DNA of 64,000 bases. It comes from CAYUWG01 sp964448285. GTDB taxonomy: Bacteria > Bacteroidota > Ignavibacteria > SZUA-365. Positions 44,434-52,193 of the stretch are shown here, one piece after another; the first letter of the stretch is position 1; every line of letters starts with the position of its first letter. The notes under the pieces were generated by a model. That model was given only the letters and a program-made list of their open reading frames with translations, was not told the origin of the DNA and ran no database searches. The stretch is taken from contig CAYUWG010000016.1 in the NCBI GenBank assembly GCA_964448285.1, positions 1-64,000 of the forward strand. The letters run 5' to 3'. A program made the translations under genes and the position numbers.

Positions 44434-44456
44434 CCCTGCTTCGGCAGGGTTTTTTT
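44434..44456 (+). terminator. Intrinsic terminator after tRNA-Val
   Basis: Stem ccctgc / gcaggg with the stable UUCG tetraloop followed by seven T. Ends the tRNA-Val transcript 9 bases after its 3' end. Confidence 0.93.
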
Positions 44457-44476
44457 ATGAGAACCGTACAACATCC

Positions 44477-44507
44477 TTGACAAATCAGGGGAAGAAAGTT
44501 AGATTTG
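44477..44507 (+). promoter_or_regulatory. Promoter of the DUF72 gene
   Basis: TTGACA at 44477-44482, 17-base spacer, TAGATTTG at 44500-44507. It fits both a sigma70-like -35 and the Bacteroidota TAnnTTTG element, and lies 22 bases before the start codon. Confidence 0.75.
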
Positions 44508-44526
44508 GTTAGACATTATTCTAACC
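44507..44526. promoter_or_regulatory. Perfect 20 bp palindrome between -10 and start codon (candidate operator)
   Basis: GGTTAGA-CATTAT-TCTAACC: two perfect 7-base arms with a 6-base centre, overlapping the last base of the -10 element and ending 3 bases before the ATG at 44530. It spans the expected transcription start and the place of the ribosome site, so it could be a repressor operator or a translation-blocking hairpin. Confidence 0.6.
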
Positions 44527-44529
44527 CGT

Positions 44530-45396
44530 ATGTATCAAACCGCACTCTTCCCCGAACCGACTCAACGCCTCCTTCCACCGCGATCCATCTGGAAGCTGTA
44601 TCGGAGAGGGATTGTACTTGGAACGAGCGGATACTCTTATGAGGATTGGGTTGGACCATTCTACCCGGAGGGGACATCGAAACCTGCCATGCTCAATTAC
44701 TACCAGGCATTCTTCCCGAGCGTGGAGATCAATTACACTTACTACAGCTTACCGCGCCCAAGCACCTTATTCCAGATCCGCAACAAAGCCCCGAACACTC
44801 TTTTTAGCGTAAAGGCACATCAATCCATCACGCATAGCAGACGCATCGTCCTTGAGGAGTGGCGCCAGTTCGCTGATGCTATGGCTGTCCTCTCCGATAC
44901 GAATCAACTCACGTCCATTCTTTTTCAATTCCCGTACAGCTTCAAGTGCAATCATGAAAGCTACCTCTATCTCGATGAGATCTGTCATTACTTCGATGCA
45001 TTCCGGCTCGTGTTCGAATTCCGCCATGCAGGCTGGTACCACGACACGACGTATGACTACGTACAGCAGCGAAAGATTACCCTCTGTTCCGTCGATGCGC
45101 CACAGCTTCCCGGTCTCACAAACAGCGTCGTCAAAGGATCGTCACATCTGGCGTACTACCGCTTGCACGGAAGAAACGCACAGAACTGGTTCGACGGAGA
45201 TAACGTCACACGTTACGATTATACCTACACGGAGCAGGAGATTCAGGAAATCGCCGAGCAGATTCTTGCGCTCGCTTCGTTTTCGGATTCGGTCTATGTC
45301 TTTGCGAATAACCACCCTCGCGCTCAGGCAATCGAAACGCTCATTGCTCTTGCTCACACACTTGATCATCCGGTTGCGCTGGCGAAGCTTCGATAA
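44530..45396 (+). CDS. DUF72 (YecE-like) family protein
   Basis: 288 aa. The DUF72 TIM-barrel-like fold is visible from VLGTSGYSYEDWVGPFYPEG, PAMLNYYQAFFPSVEINYTY, YSLPRPSTLFQIRNKAPNTL, FSVKAHQSITHSRR, LTSILFQFPYSFKCNHESYL, RLVFEFRHAGWYHDTTYDYV, AYYRLHGRNAQNWFDGDNVT and VYVFANNHPRAQAIETLIAL. The family is widespread, cytosolic, and of unproved function; a metal-dependent hydrolase role has been suggested. The gene is monocistronic, with its own promoter and a palindrome at the start (see 44477-44526), and little room for a Shine-Dalgarno sequence. Confidence 0.9.
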   Translation: MYQTALFPEPTQRLLPPRSIWKLYRRGIVLGTSGYSYEDWVGPFYPEGTSKPAMLNYYQAFFPSVEINYTYYSLPRPSTLFQIRNKAPNTLFSVKAHQSITHSRRIVLEEWRQFADAMAVLSDTNQLTSILFQFPYSFKCNHESYLYLDEICHYFDAFRLVFEFRHAGWYHDTTYDYVQQRKITLCSVDAPQLPGLTNSVVKGSSHLAYYRLHGRNAQNWFDGDNVTRYDYTYTEQEIQEIAEQILALASFSDSVYVFANNHPRAQAIETLIALAHTLDHPVALAKLR

Positions 45397-45443
45397 GCTG
45401 CGAACAAGGCTCTTGAAGAAGCGTTCCCTGAGTCACCAGACAT

Positions 45444-45468
45444 AAAAAAACCCGTCTGATCGGACGGG
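45444..45468 (-). terminator. Intrinsic terminator of the 45499-45939 gene
   Basis: On the minus strand CCCGTC / GACGGG (loop of 6) followed by seven T. Lies 31 bp after the stop codon of the minus-strand gene. Confidence 0.88.
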
Positions 45469-45498
45469 ATGTTCATTCGAAAGGAAAATGGGTTCACA

Positions 45499-45939
45499 TC
45501 ATTCCGTCGTCTTCGTTTCGTATGATAAGCTTCGTGAGTTTTCAGGTTTGGTTAAACATATGATGACGAGATTGACCCGCAGGCTCCGCCAGTCAGAAGG
45601 ATAGCCGTATCGCGAAGCGAGAACCGGCTCCATCGCATTTCGATGAATCACCACTGCGAGACGCCTGCCTTTTTCGTTTATCACGAGATCGAGTGACTCG
45701 TATGATGGAATGAGTTGAGCCAACACACCGTTTTTCCGGTCTCTGAGATACAGACGGTCATGGCGGAGAGAATCGAAGGACAAGCGGTAATCGCGAAGGC
45801 GTACCTCTGTCGGTGTAATCGTGATGTTGCCGTCACTCGTAGGGCAAACGATAGACTCGAAGAGGATATCGTCCTGCGCTATTGCGACGTTGGGTCTGCT
45901 GATGAGCAGGAGGGTTACTATTACGAGAAGCGGTGTCAT
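45499..45939 (-). CDS. Secreted protein of unknown function
   Basis: 146 aa from the ATG at 45939, with AAGGA at 7 bases (ATG 45954 lacks a site). Signal peptide MTPLLVIVTLLLISRPNVAI followed by AQ. The mature protein has short beta-like segments (GNITITPTEVRLRDYRLSFD, DRLYLRDRKNGVLAQLIPSY, LVINEKGRRLAVVIHRN) and ends in a polar tail. One Cys pair (Cys in IVCPTSD and in VIICLT) might form a disulfide. I do not recognise it. Monocistronic, with its own terminator. Confidence 0.65.
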   Translation of the reverse strand: MTPLLVIVTLLLISRPNVAIAQDDILFESIVCPTSDGNITITPTEVRLRDYRLSFDSLRHDRLYLRDRKNGVLAQLIPSYESLDLVINEKGRRLAVVIHRNAMEPVLASRYGYPSDWRSLRVNLVIICLTKPENSRSLSYETKTTE

Positions 45940-46151
45940 TGTGCATTCCTTCATGGCTGTGAGAGCAACTTTTCACCTGACACAGTTCAGTGGACACTAC
46001 CCTGTCGGTTGTCACTGGAGTGTCACGTTCCTATCACGATCCATCGCAGGATTTTCTCTTGAGCATGACAAGCTATCGGAAACCACTACGGCATTTGCTT
46101 TTCCGCTTTCCTTGAGATAATCTTCACTTCGTAATAGCTCGGAGATCCGCC

Positions 46152-47354
46152 ATGAAACGCTTATCACTCTTACTCATCCTGTCTTTGTTCATCAGTTCCT
46201 GCAGCAAGGACGAAGATTCGAATCCAACGACACCGCCATCATCCAATGTCAAAGTCACCATCACACCTGCGTCCTCCGATATCAATCCAGGCGTAACGAT
46301 CCAGTTCAAGGCCACGGTAACGGGAGCTACCGACCAAACGGTGACCTGGTCCGTTTTGAATGGTCCCGGCAGTATCAATACATCAGGTTTCTATACTGCT
46401 CCGGCTACTATCAGTGTTGATCCGACGACAGTGACGATCAAAGCTGTCTCCAAAGCCGACGCCAACGCCTCGGCAACGGCAACATTGCGAATCATTCGGC
46501 CAAAGGTCACAGATGCCAGGCGGGTTGCGTTGGGGCTTTCCGTGCCGGGGTATGTCTATTCCACGGGTGAAGAGGCGGCGACACTCTGCGCTGAAGCGGT
46601 TTTTCTCGCTTCGGAAATCAACGGCGGAACACAACTCATCACCACAGGCACCTTAACACAGAGCTCGTCGAATCCAAATCAATTCACATACAGCGCAACA
46701 CCGAACGATAAACTTCGCCTCTCATTCACGAACGGTTCGACGGTCGATTACACGGTGACCGCTTTCAATGGTGACTTCACTTCCGATGCTGCAAACTTCC
46801 TTCGCAGCAGTCACAGCCTCGGCTTCCGAATGGTGATCACCGGAGTTGCCGACTTTACCGTGTCTTCACAGCAAACATCTACAAGCAGACAGGCCTCGAT
46901 CCGCGGATCGATGACGTATGAGAACACCCCGCTCACGGTCGATATGACCATGCAGGGTTCCGTGTATTATGAAGCCGGCACAAGCCCAGTCTATGACGTT
47001 GATGAGATGTTACAGGGTAGCATCACCGCCTCGAATCTTTCGATCTCTATTGACGAGAGACGCATTTACAAAAGCCTCTACGTCACGAAATTCGTCCAAC
47101 AAACGACCCGGACGATCAACAACATCTGGACGGTTGATGGCGTCGAGTTCACGATGCTCAATGCCGTGATGAAATGGGTTCTCGCCGACTTCAAAGCTGT
47201 TGACCTCGATACGTTCTGGTCGCAGACTTCGGGAGTTCTCACTCGTAGCGGTGCTTCGTATGGCCAACTCCTTTTCGGAACGGAAGCAGGACAGGCAATC
47301 ATCTGGCTTCAAATCGGGAGCGAAAAAATCATCCTTGTAACTCATGGCATTTGA
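46152..47354 (+). CDS. Lipoprotein with N-terminal Ig-like (Big) domain
   Basis: 400 aa. MKRLSLLLILSLFISSCSKD has a clear lipobox (I-S-S-C, Cys17), followed by Asp/Glu and a Pro/Thr/Ser linker. Residues about 33-115 form an Ig-like domain (VKVTITPASSDINPGVTIQF, KATVTGATDQTVTWSVLNGP, SGFYTAPATI, VTIKAVSKADANASATATL), close to the Big2/'bacterial Ig' type. The following 280 residues have an unrecognised beta-rich domain (NPNQFTYSATPNDKLRLSF, GSTVDYTVTAFNGDFTSDAA, SLSISIDERRIYKSLYV-like strands). A surface or periplasmic lipoprotein; ligand unknown. Divergent from the gene at 45939. Confidence 0.75.
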   Translation: MKRLSLLLILSLFISSCSKDEDSNPTTPPSSNVKVTITPASSDINPGVTIQFKATVTGATDQTVTWSVLNGPGSINTSGFYTAPATISVDPTTVTIKAVSKADANASATATLRIIRPKVTDARRVALGLSVPGYVYSTGEEAATLCAEAVFLASEINGGTQLITTGTLTQSSSNPNQFTYSATPNDKLRLSFTNGSTVDYTVTAFNGDFTSDAANFLRSSHSLGFRMVITGVADFTVSSQQTSTSRQASIRGSMTYENTPLTVDMTMQGSVYYEAGTSPVYDVDEMLQGSITASNLSISIDERRIYKSLYVTKFVQQTTRTINNIWTVDGVEFTMLNAVMKWVLADFKAVDLDTFWSQTSGVLTRSGASYGQLLFGTEAGQAIIWLQIGSEKIILVTHGI

Positions 47355-47464
47355 AAAGAACCAATTTTCCCTCTTTCTTTTGCATAATGGCATGAATTGA
47401 TATATTGGCACCCGGACTCTGGACTGAGGATACCCATTCATCTTTTTCATCTTTAGGAGGCATC

Positions 47465-47650
47465 ATGAGCCGTTTTCAGGAGTTAGTCGATCTCGTTCAA
47501 ACCTTTGAGAAAGATTTTGAGAAGTTCTATGGAAAGGGGAATAAATCCGCGGGTACGCGCGTGCGAAAGCACATGAACGACCTCAAGAGGAAGGCGCAGG
47601 AAATCCGCAACGAAATCCAGGCGCTTAAGAAATCCGAATCACCGTCATAA
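47465..47650 (+). CDS. Histone H1-like small basic protein (Bacteroidetes type)
   Basis: 61 aa from the ATG at 47465, with AGGAGG at 5 bases. SRFQELVDLVQTFEKDFEKF, YGKGNKSAGTRVRKHMNDLK and RKAQEIRNEIQALKKSESPS follow the pattern of the short 'histone H1' proteins annotated in many Bacteroidota, with conserved F-x-K-F-Y-x-K-G-N and A-G-T-R-V-R-K blocks. Members are abundant, lysine-rich and presumed to bind DNA; proof is limited. Monocistronic, preceded by TTGCAT-15-TATATT at 47380-47406. Confidence 0.85.
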   Translation: MSRFQELVDLVQTFEKDFEKFYGKGNKSAGTRVRKHMNDLKRKAQEIRNEIQALKKSESPS

Positions 47651-47693
47651 CGAATCGATTGCCTTCCCGGAACTTCCCAACGATTCTGTTGGC

Positions 47694-48590
47694 ATGAGTT
47701 CATCGTTTTCCGTAACTACGCCGGAAGATTTCTTTTTTTTCAGTACGGTGTTTTCTCACGGTTGGAGTGTTCTCCAACCGTTCTCTTTTTCCCTCGAAGA
47801 AAAAGCCCTTCAGTGCGTTATCGCTTGCCCGACAAAGCCGGTTTCCTTCACCATCCGTGAAACGAGTTCCGGTCTTCTGGTAAAGTCGCATACGAAGATT
47901 TCCTCACAGGATCGAAATGCCGCGAAGCGCAAACTTGCAGAGATGTTTCACTTCGATCTGAACCTCGGCACATTTTACGCGCTCATAAAAAGGCATCCGG
48001 ATATGCGTTGGATGGCGCGAAGGAAGGCGGGGCGGTTTCTTCGAGGCGAAACGTTCTTCGAGGACGTCGTGAAGATGATCCTCACAACGAATTGCTCCTG
48101 GAGTCTTACCACGACGATGAACGAACGCCTCATCTCCTCGTTTGGCGCTGCGACATCTGACGGCTTGAAAGCCTTCCCCACTCCGGAAGCGATCGCGCAG
48201 AGTAGTGAGCGATTTCTCCGTGAGAAGATCAAGCTCGGCTATCGTGCGCCGTACGTTCTCGAAATTTCGAAGCGCGTTGCCAAAGGCCAATTGCACGTCG
48301 AAGCGTTTCGTTCTTCGAACGCTCCTGCGAACGAACTTTACAAGGAACTTCGGACGATCAAGGGCATCGGTGATTATGCTGCTGGCAATCTCCTCAAGCT
48401 GCTCGGTCGTTTCGACTACCTCGGACTTGACTCATGGTGCCGCATGAAGTTCTCTGAGATTCACGGTAATGGAAAAGCAATAACCGACAAAGACATCCAC
48501 GCGAAGTACGATTCGTTCGGTGAGTGGCGTGGTCTTGCTTTGTGGCTCGATCTCACTCGCCAGTGGTACTTCGAAAAATTCCCTCTCTAA
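47694..48590 (+). CDS. HhH-GPD superfamily DNA glycosylase (AlkA-like)
   Basis: 298 aa. C-terminal half shows the helix-hairpin-helix LYKELRTIKGIGDYAAGNLL and, 13 residues on, the catalytic Asp in RFDYLGLDSWCRMKF, the HhH-GPD arrangement. The N-terminal domain and FEDVVKMILTTNCSWSLTTT resemble the AlkA/OGG-like part. There is no four-Cys Fe-S cluster, which argues against Nth/MutY. It would remove an alkylated or oxidised base. Start ATG at 47694. It ends in a TAATG overlap with the dipeptidase gene. Confidence 0.83.
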   Translation: MSSSFSVTTPEDFFFFSTVFSHGWSVLQPFSFSLEEKALQCVIACPTKPVSFTIRETSSGLLVKSHTKISSQDRNAAKRKLAEMFHFDLNLGTFYALIKRHPDMRWMARRKAGRFLRGETFFEDVVKMILTTNCSWSLTTTMNERLISSFGAATSDGLKAFPTPEAIAQSSERFLREKIKLGYRAPYVLEISKRVAKGQLHVEAFRSSNAPANELYKELRTIKGIGDYAAGNLLKLLGRFDYLGLDSWCRMKFSEIHGNGKAITDKDIHAKYDSFGEWRGLALWLDLTRQWYFEKFPL

Positions 48591-49792
48591 TGAGTCCCGT
48601 CTTCTACTCACTCTACTGCTGGCTGCTTCTCCTCTCTTCCTTTCAGGAAAAAACTGAGAGCCAAGAAAAAACCAAAGAGAAGCATCACCTCAAAGTCCAC
48701 CGCGAAGCGATCGTCGTCGATGGCCACAACGACATTCTCATGCGGGTCATGGCTGGTGAACGCGTTGATGTCTATACATCGAAAGGACACTCCGATCTTC
48801 CGCGTTTCCTTGCCGGTGGTGTTGACGTGCAGGTGTTCTCCGTCTGGGTGCCTCCTGAGTATGATGAGAAGAAGGAGTCGTGGAAGTACGCGAAAACTGA
48901 AATCGACTCGCTCGATGCCATCATAAAGCGAAATCCTGACGCGATCATGTATGTGCGAAACGGAGCCGAACTGCGACAGGCAGTGAAGAAAGGGAAGCTC
49001 GCTGCAATCATCGGCATTGAGGGCGGTCATGCGATCGAGAACTCTGCGGAGAAATTGACTGCGTTTTACAATCGCGGGCTTCGCAGCTTTGGACTCACAT
49101 GGAACAACAGCACGTCGTGGGCATCGTCATCGAAAGATGAATCCGAGGGAAAGAAGCAAAAGGGATTGACTGATTTCGGGAAATCGCTCGTTCGTCTCTG
49201 TGACAGCCTCGGTATTCTGATCGATATTTCCCATCTCGGGCCTGAGTCCGTGAAGGATGTTCTTGCGACATCCCGGAATCCCATCATCGCTTCTCACTCT
49301 GCGTGCACGTCAGTGCGCGATCACCACCGCAACCTGACCGATGACCAACTCCGAGCGATTGCAAAAAACGGCGGCGTCGTTATGGTGAATTTCTATCCCT
49401 CATTCATCAAAGCCGGAATCCCGAAGAACAGCGTCGCTTTAACGGCAGGTCTTCATAAGAGGATGAATGCCCTCAAAGGAAACGACCACATGATCCCTGA
49501 GTCAAAGTTCCGTGAACGTTTAAAGATAATCCGCGAAGCGAAACGCAAAGGTCTCGCTACCATCGATGACGTGATCGCACATATCGAGCATGTGATTCGC
49601 GTTGCGGGGATTGACCACGTCGGACTTGGCTCCGATTTCGACGGCATTGACCATGCACCGATCGGGCTTGGAGATGTGAACGAGTTGCCGAACATCACAC
49701 GCGCGCTGCTTCAGAAAGGCTACTCTCCTTCCGATATCGAAAAGATACTTGGACGGAATTTTCTGAGAGTTTTCGAACACGTCTGTAGATAA
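48590..49792 (+). CDS. Membrane dipeptidase, peptidase family M19
   Basis: 400 aa from the ATG at 48590 that overlaps the glycosylase stop. N-terminal signal MSPVFYSLYCWLLLLSSF, then a highly charged linker (EKTESQEKTKEK). M19 landmarks: VVDGHNDILMRVMAGE (H-x-D zinc ligands), GIEGGHAIENS (bridging Glu), DISHLGPESVKDVLATS, IIASHSACTSVRDHHRNLTD (His ligands) and HVGLGSDFDGIDHAP (catalytic Asp). A binuclear zinc enzyme that splits dipeptides, exported or lipid-linked in the periplasm. Length fits the family. Confidence 0.93.
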   Translation: MSPVFYSLYCWLLLLSSFQEKTESQEKTKEKHHLKVHREAIVVDGHNDILMRVMAGERVDVYTSKGHSDLPRFLAGGVDVQVFSVWVPPEYDEKKESWKYAKTEIDSLDAIIKRNPDAIMYVRNGAELRQAVKKGKLAAIIGIEGGHAIENSAEKLTAFYNRGLRSFGLTWNNSTSWASSSKDESEGKKQKGLTDFGKSLVRLCDSLGILIDISHLGPESVKDVLATSRNPIIASHSACTSVRDHHRNLTDDQLRAIAKNGGVVMVNFYPSFIKAGIPKNSVALTAGLHKRMNALKGNDHMIPESKFRERLKIIREAKRKGLATIDDVIAHIEHVIRVAGIDHVGLGSDFDGIDHAPIGLGDVNELPNITRALLQKGYSPSDIEKILGRNFLRVFEHVCR

Positions 49793-49875
49793 GCTTTCTT
49801 GTGGCAATGAGAAGAATGCAGGCTACATTACTTTTCATTCCTGAAGATTATAGATAGTGATAAAGGCATTCCTGG

Positions 49876-50379
49876 CTACAAAGGGAAACTCAATCCGAAT
49901 TTAATCCAGGACGTAACTGTTAGCTTGTATTTTGCATCTGGGCGATATCGCTCCTTACCTATCGTAAAAAACGGTGTTGCAGCGATACTATAATGCAATC
50001 CGTCTTGCTCTATATACCTGTATCCGATAGATGGCACTATGGCAAGTCCATATTCTGAGTCACCACTTATTCCACTGATTATGAGTGTGGATAGATTAAC
50101 ACCGATTTCGAAATTGTGTCTATCGCCTGACAGCCACAATATGCCGATTGGGACTGCAATCATGTTTTCATCATAAGAAATGGGCGCCATCGAAACACCA
50201 ATTCGAAATACGCTCTTTACCGTGTCACTGAAATCAATATACTCGTAATTCATCGACCAGTAGCCACCTGCTCCTAATGCCTCAAGCGAAATACAGCGTA
50301 TACTTGAATCAGGGTCAATCCTCACTTGTTGAGAATATGCACTACTTATTAGCATAAGCAACACTAATATCCTTAACAC
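49876..50379 (-). CDS. Small exported beta-rich protein, AT-rich
   Basis: 167 aa from a GTG at 50379. Signal peptide MLRILVLLMLISSAYSQ. Alternating strands (GAGGYWSMNYEYIDFSDTVK, VFRIGVSMAPISY, NFEIGVNLSTLIIS, GLAIVPSIGYRYIEQDGLHY, KLTVTSWIKFGLSFPL) suggest a small outer-membrane barrel of about eight strands. The codon use is visibly richer in A/T than that of the flanking genes, suggesting acquisition from outside. Function unknown. Confidence 0.62.
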   Translation of the reverse strand: MLRILVLLMLISSAYSQQVRIDPDSSIRCISLEALGAGGYWSMNYEYIDFSDTVKSVFRIGVSMAPISYDENMIAVPIGILWLSGDRHNFEIGVNLSTLIISGISGDSEYGLAIVPSIGYRYIEQDGLHYSIAATPFFTIGKERYRPDAKYKLTVTSWIKFGLSFPL

Positions 50380-50383
50380 TTCA

Positions 50384-50704
50384 TTAACTTTCTGAATAAA
50401 TAAAGGCAGTACGGAGGATCAGTCCGAAATTCTGCTCGTCCATCGCCATCTCCCAAGTGTATTTCTCCGCAATTTTCTTGAAAGCATCGTGGACAGCATC
50501 TTCATATTCCTCGTGAATTCCCCAGGAATCGAGTATCTCAACCGATTCATGAGAATCATCCTTAGCTTATTGAAACATCTGTTTTGGCCGTTCAAGAATA
50601 TGTTCCTCCGCTTTTTCACGTTTTTTCGAAAGCCTCCCAGTGAATATGACCTTGAACAAGATACACTCCGCGGCATTTTCATCGCAATAGGGGACAACCC
50701 TCAT
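50384..50704 (-). pseudogene. Possible broken small ORF upstream of the AT-rich gene
   Basis: One frame from ATG 50704 to a TAA at 50384 is protein-like throughout (MRVVPYCDENAAECILFKVI, KKREKAEEHILERPKQMF, then ILDSWGIHEEYEDAVHDAFK and KKIAEKYTWEMAMDEQNF) but is cut by one in-frame TAA at 50567. It ends 4 bp before the GTG of the next gene. It might be a decayed ~106-residue protein, two tiny genes, or chance. The remaining gap 50705-50838 contains the sucC promoter region and no gene; nothing more is identified in this 459 bp interval. Confidence 0.3.
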
Positions 50705-50838
50705 TTTTAACAGGTGATTTCGAAATGGACTTTTTCTTTCCCCGCATTTTCCCAAGTACTCGTTTTTTCCCATTTTTGTAAGCCTTCTTTGGGTAAATGA
50801 AGGCGCTTCCATCAGCAAACACTTACTCAGGAAAGACA

Positions 50839-52041
50839 ATGAAACTTCACGAATATCAGGGCAAGGAGATCTTACGCCGATTCAATGTCCCGACGCCCAA
50901 TGGCCGGGTGGCTTTTTCAGCAGATGAAGCCGTTGCCGTAGCGCGCGAACTCGGCGGGGAGCTGTGGGTTGTGAAAGCACAAATCCACGCAGGTGGCCGG
51001 GGAAAAGGCGACCTCTACGACCCGCAAACTGACGTGCTCATCATGAACGGCGGCGTCAAAGTCGCCTCAACACTCGATGAAGTTCGAGCATATTCGGCAA
51101 AAATGATCGGCAACAAGCTCGTCACGGTGCAAACCGGCCCGGAAGGCAAGATTGTTCAGCGAGTCCTCGTCGAGCAGGGCGTGAATATCGCGAAGGAATT
51201 TTACGCGGGCATGCTGCTCGATCGCGCACAATCGCGAAACATCATCATGGTCTCCACGGAAGGCGGAATGGAAATCGAGAAGGTTGCCGCAACGACCCCT
51301 GAGAAAATCCACCGGATCACCATCGACCCCGTTATGGGATTTCAGCCCTATGAGGCGCGTGAGCTTGCATTCGCTCTCGGCCTTTCGGGAGAGGGCTATA
51401 AAAACGCAGTCAACTTCCTGCTCACGCTCGTGCGGGCTTACGATCTATTGGACGCAAGCTTGTTCGAGATCAATCCGCTTGTGCTAACGGATGATGGCAA
51501 GATCATCGCACTCGACTGCAAGGTCGCCATCGACGACAATGCGCTCTTTAGCCACAAAGACATCGCTGAGATGCGCGACATTTCGGAGGAAGCGCCGCTG
51601 GAAGTGGAAGCCTCGAAGCACAATCTCAACTACATCAAACTCGATGGCAATGTCGGCTGCATGGTCAACGGCGCAGGGCTTGCCATGGCGACGATGGATA
51701 TCATCAAGCTTGCCGGAGGAGAACCGGCGAACTTTCTCGACGTCGGCGGTGGAGCTAACGCTGAGACCGTCGAAAACGGCTTCCGCATAATCCTGAGCGA
51801 TCCTCACGTCCAGGCTATTCTCATAAACATCTTCGGCGGCATCGTACGCTGTGACCGCATTGCGAACGGCGTCGTACAAGCCGCGCGAAACATCGATATT
51901 CACGTTCCCATCGTCGTTCGCCTTGCGGGAACCAATGCCGATGAAGCCGCAAGCATTCTCAATGAATCCGGAATGACCTTCCTTGTCGCAACGGATTTGA
52001 AAGATGCGGCGAGAAAAGTCACGCAGGCTATTGGAGCATAG
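50839..52041 (+). CDS. sucC: Succinate--CoA ligase (ADP-forming), beta subunit
   Basis: 400 aa from the ATG at 50839 (GGAAAG upstream). ATP-grasp enzyme with MKLHEYQGKEILRRFNVPTP, VVKAQIHAGGRGKGDLYDPQ, YDLLDASLFEINPLVLTDDG, and NLNYIKLDGNVGCMVNGAGL, ATMDIIKLAGGEPANFLDVG and INIFGGIVRCDRIANGVV at the C-terminal CoA-ligase domain. Makes ATP from succinyl-CoA in the citric acid cycle (reversible). The alpha subunit gene sucD does not follow, so the two subunits are encoded at different places. A strong terminator follows. Confidence 0.98.
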   Translation: MKLHEYQGKEILRRFNVPTPNGRVAFSADEAVAVARELGGELWVVKAQIHAGGRGKGDLYDPQTDVLIMNGGVKVASTLDEVRAYSAKMIGNKLVTVQTGPEGKIVQRVLVEQGVNIAKEFYAGMLLDRAQSRNIIMVSTEGGMEIEKVAATTPEKIHRITIDPVMGFQPYEARELAFALGLSGEGYKNAVNFLLTLVRAYDLLDASLFEINPLVLTDDGKIIALDCKVAIDDNALFSHKDIAEMRDISEEAPLEVEASKHNLNYIKLDGNVGCMVNGAGLAMATMDIIKLAGGEPANFLDVGGGANAETVENGFRIILSDPHVQAILINIFGGIVRCDRIANGVVQAARNIDIHVPIVVRLAGTNADEAASILNESGMTFLVATDLKDAARKVTQAIGA

Positions 52042-52065
52042 CATTCTCACCATGCATTCACGTAC

Positions 52066-52095
52066 GCGGCTGTTGCAACGACAGCCGCTTTTCTT
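52066..52095 (+). terminator. Intrinsic terminator of sucC
   Basis: Perfect 8 bp stem gcggctgt / acagccgc with a 7-base loop followed by ttttctt, 25 bp after the sucC stop codon. Confidence 0.9.
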
Positions 52096-52193
52096 ATACC
52101 ATCCTTCCGAATTGAAACAAAACCAATTTGGAATTGTCATTCCTCCATCCCGTATCGGGACTCCATCATTCCTCCACTAAAGCAGTTACCCTT

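Noticed and set aside
50384..50704. Toxin-antitoxin pair
   Set aside because: Two short open stretches in one frame separated by a stop looked like a pair at first, but neither has a ribosome site or a recognisable toxin or antitoxin motif.
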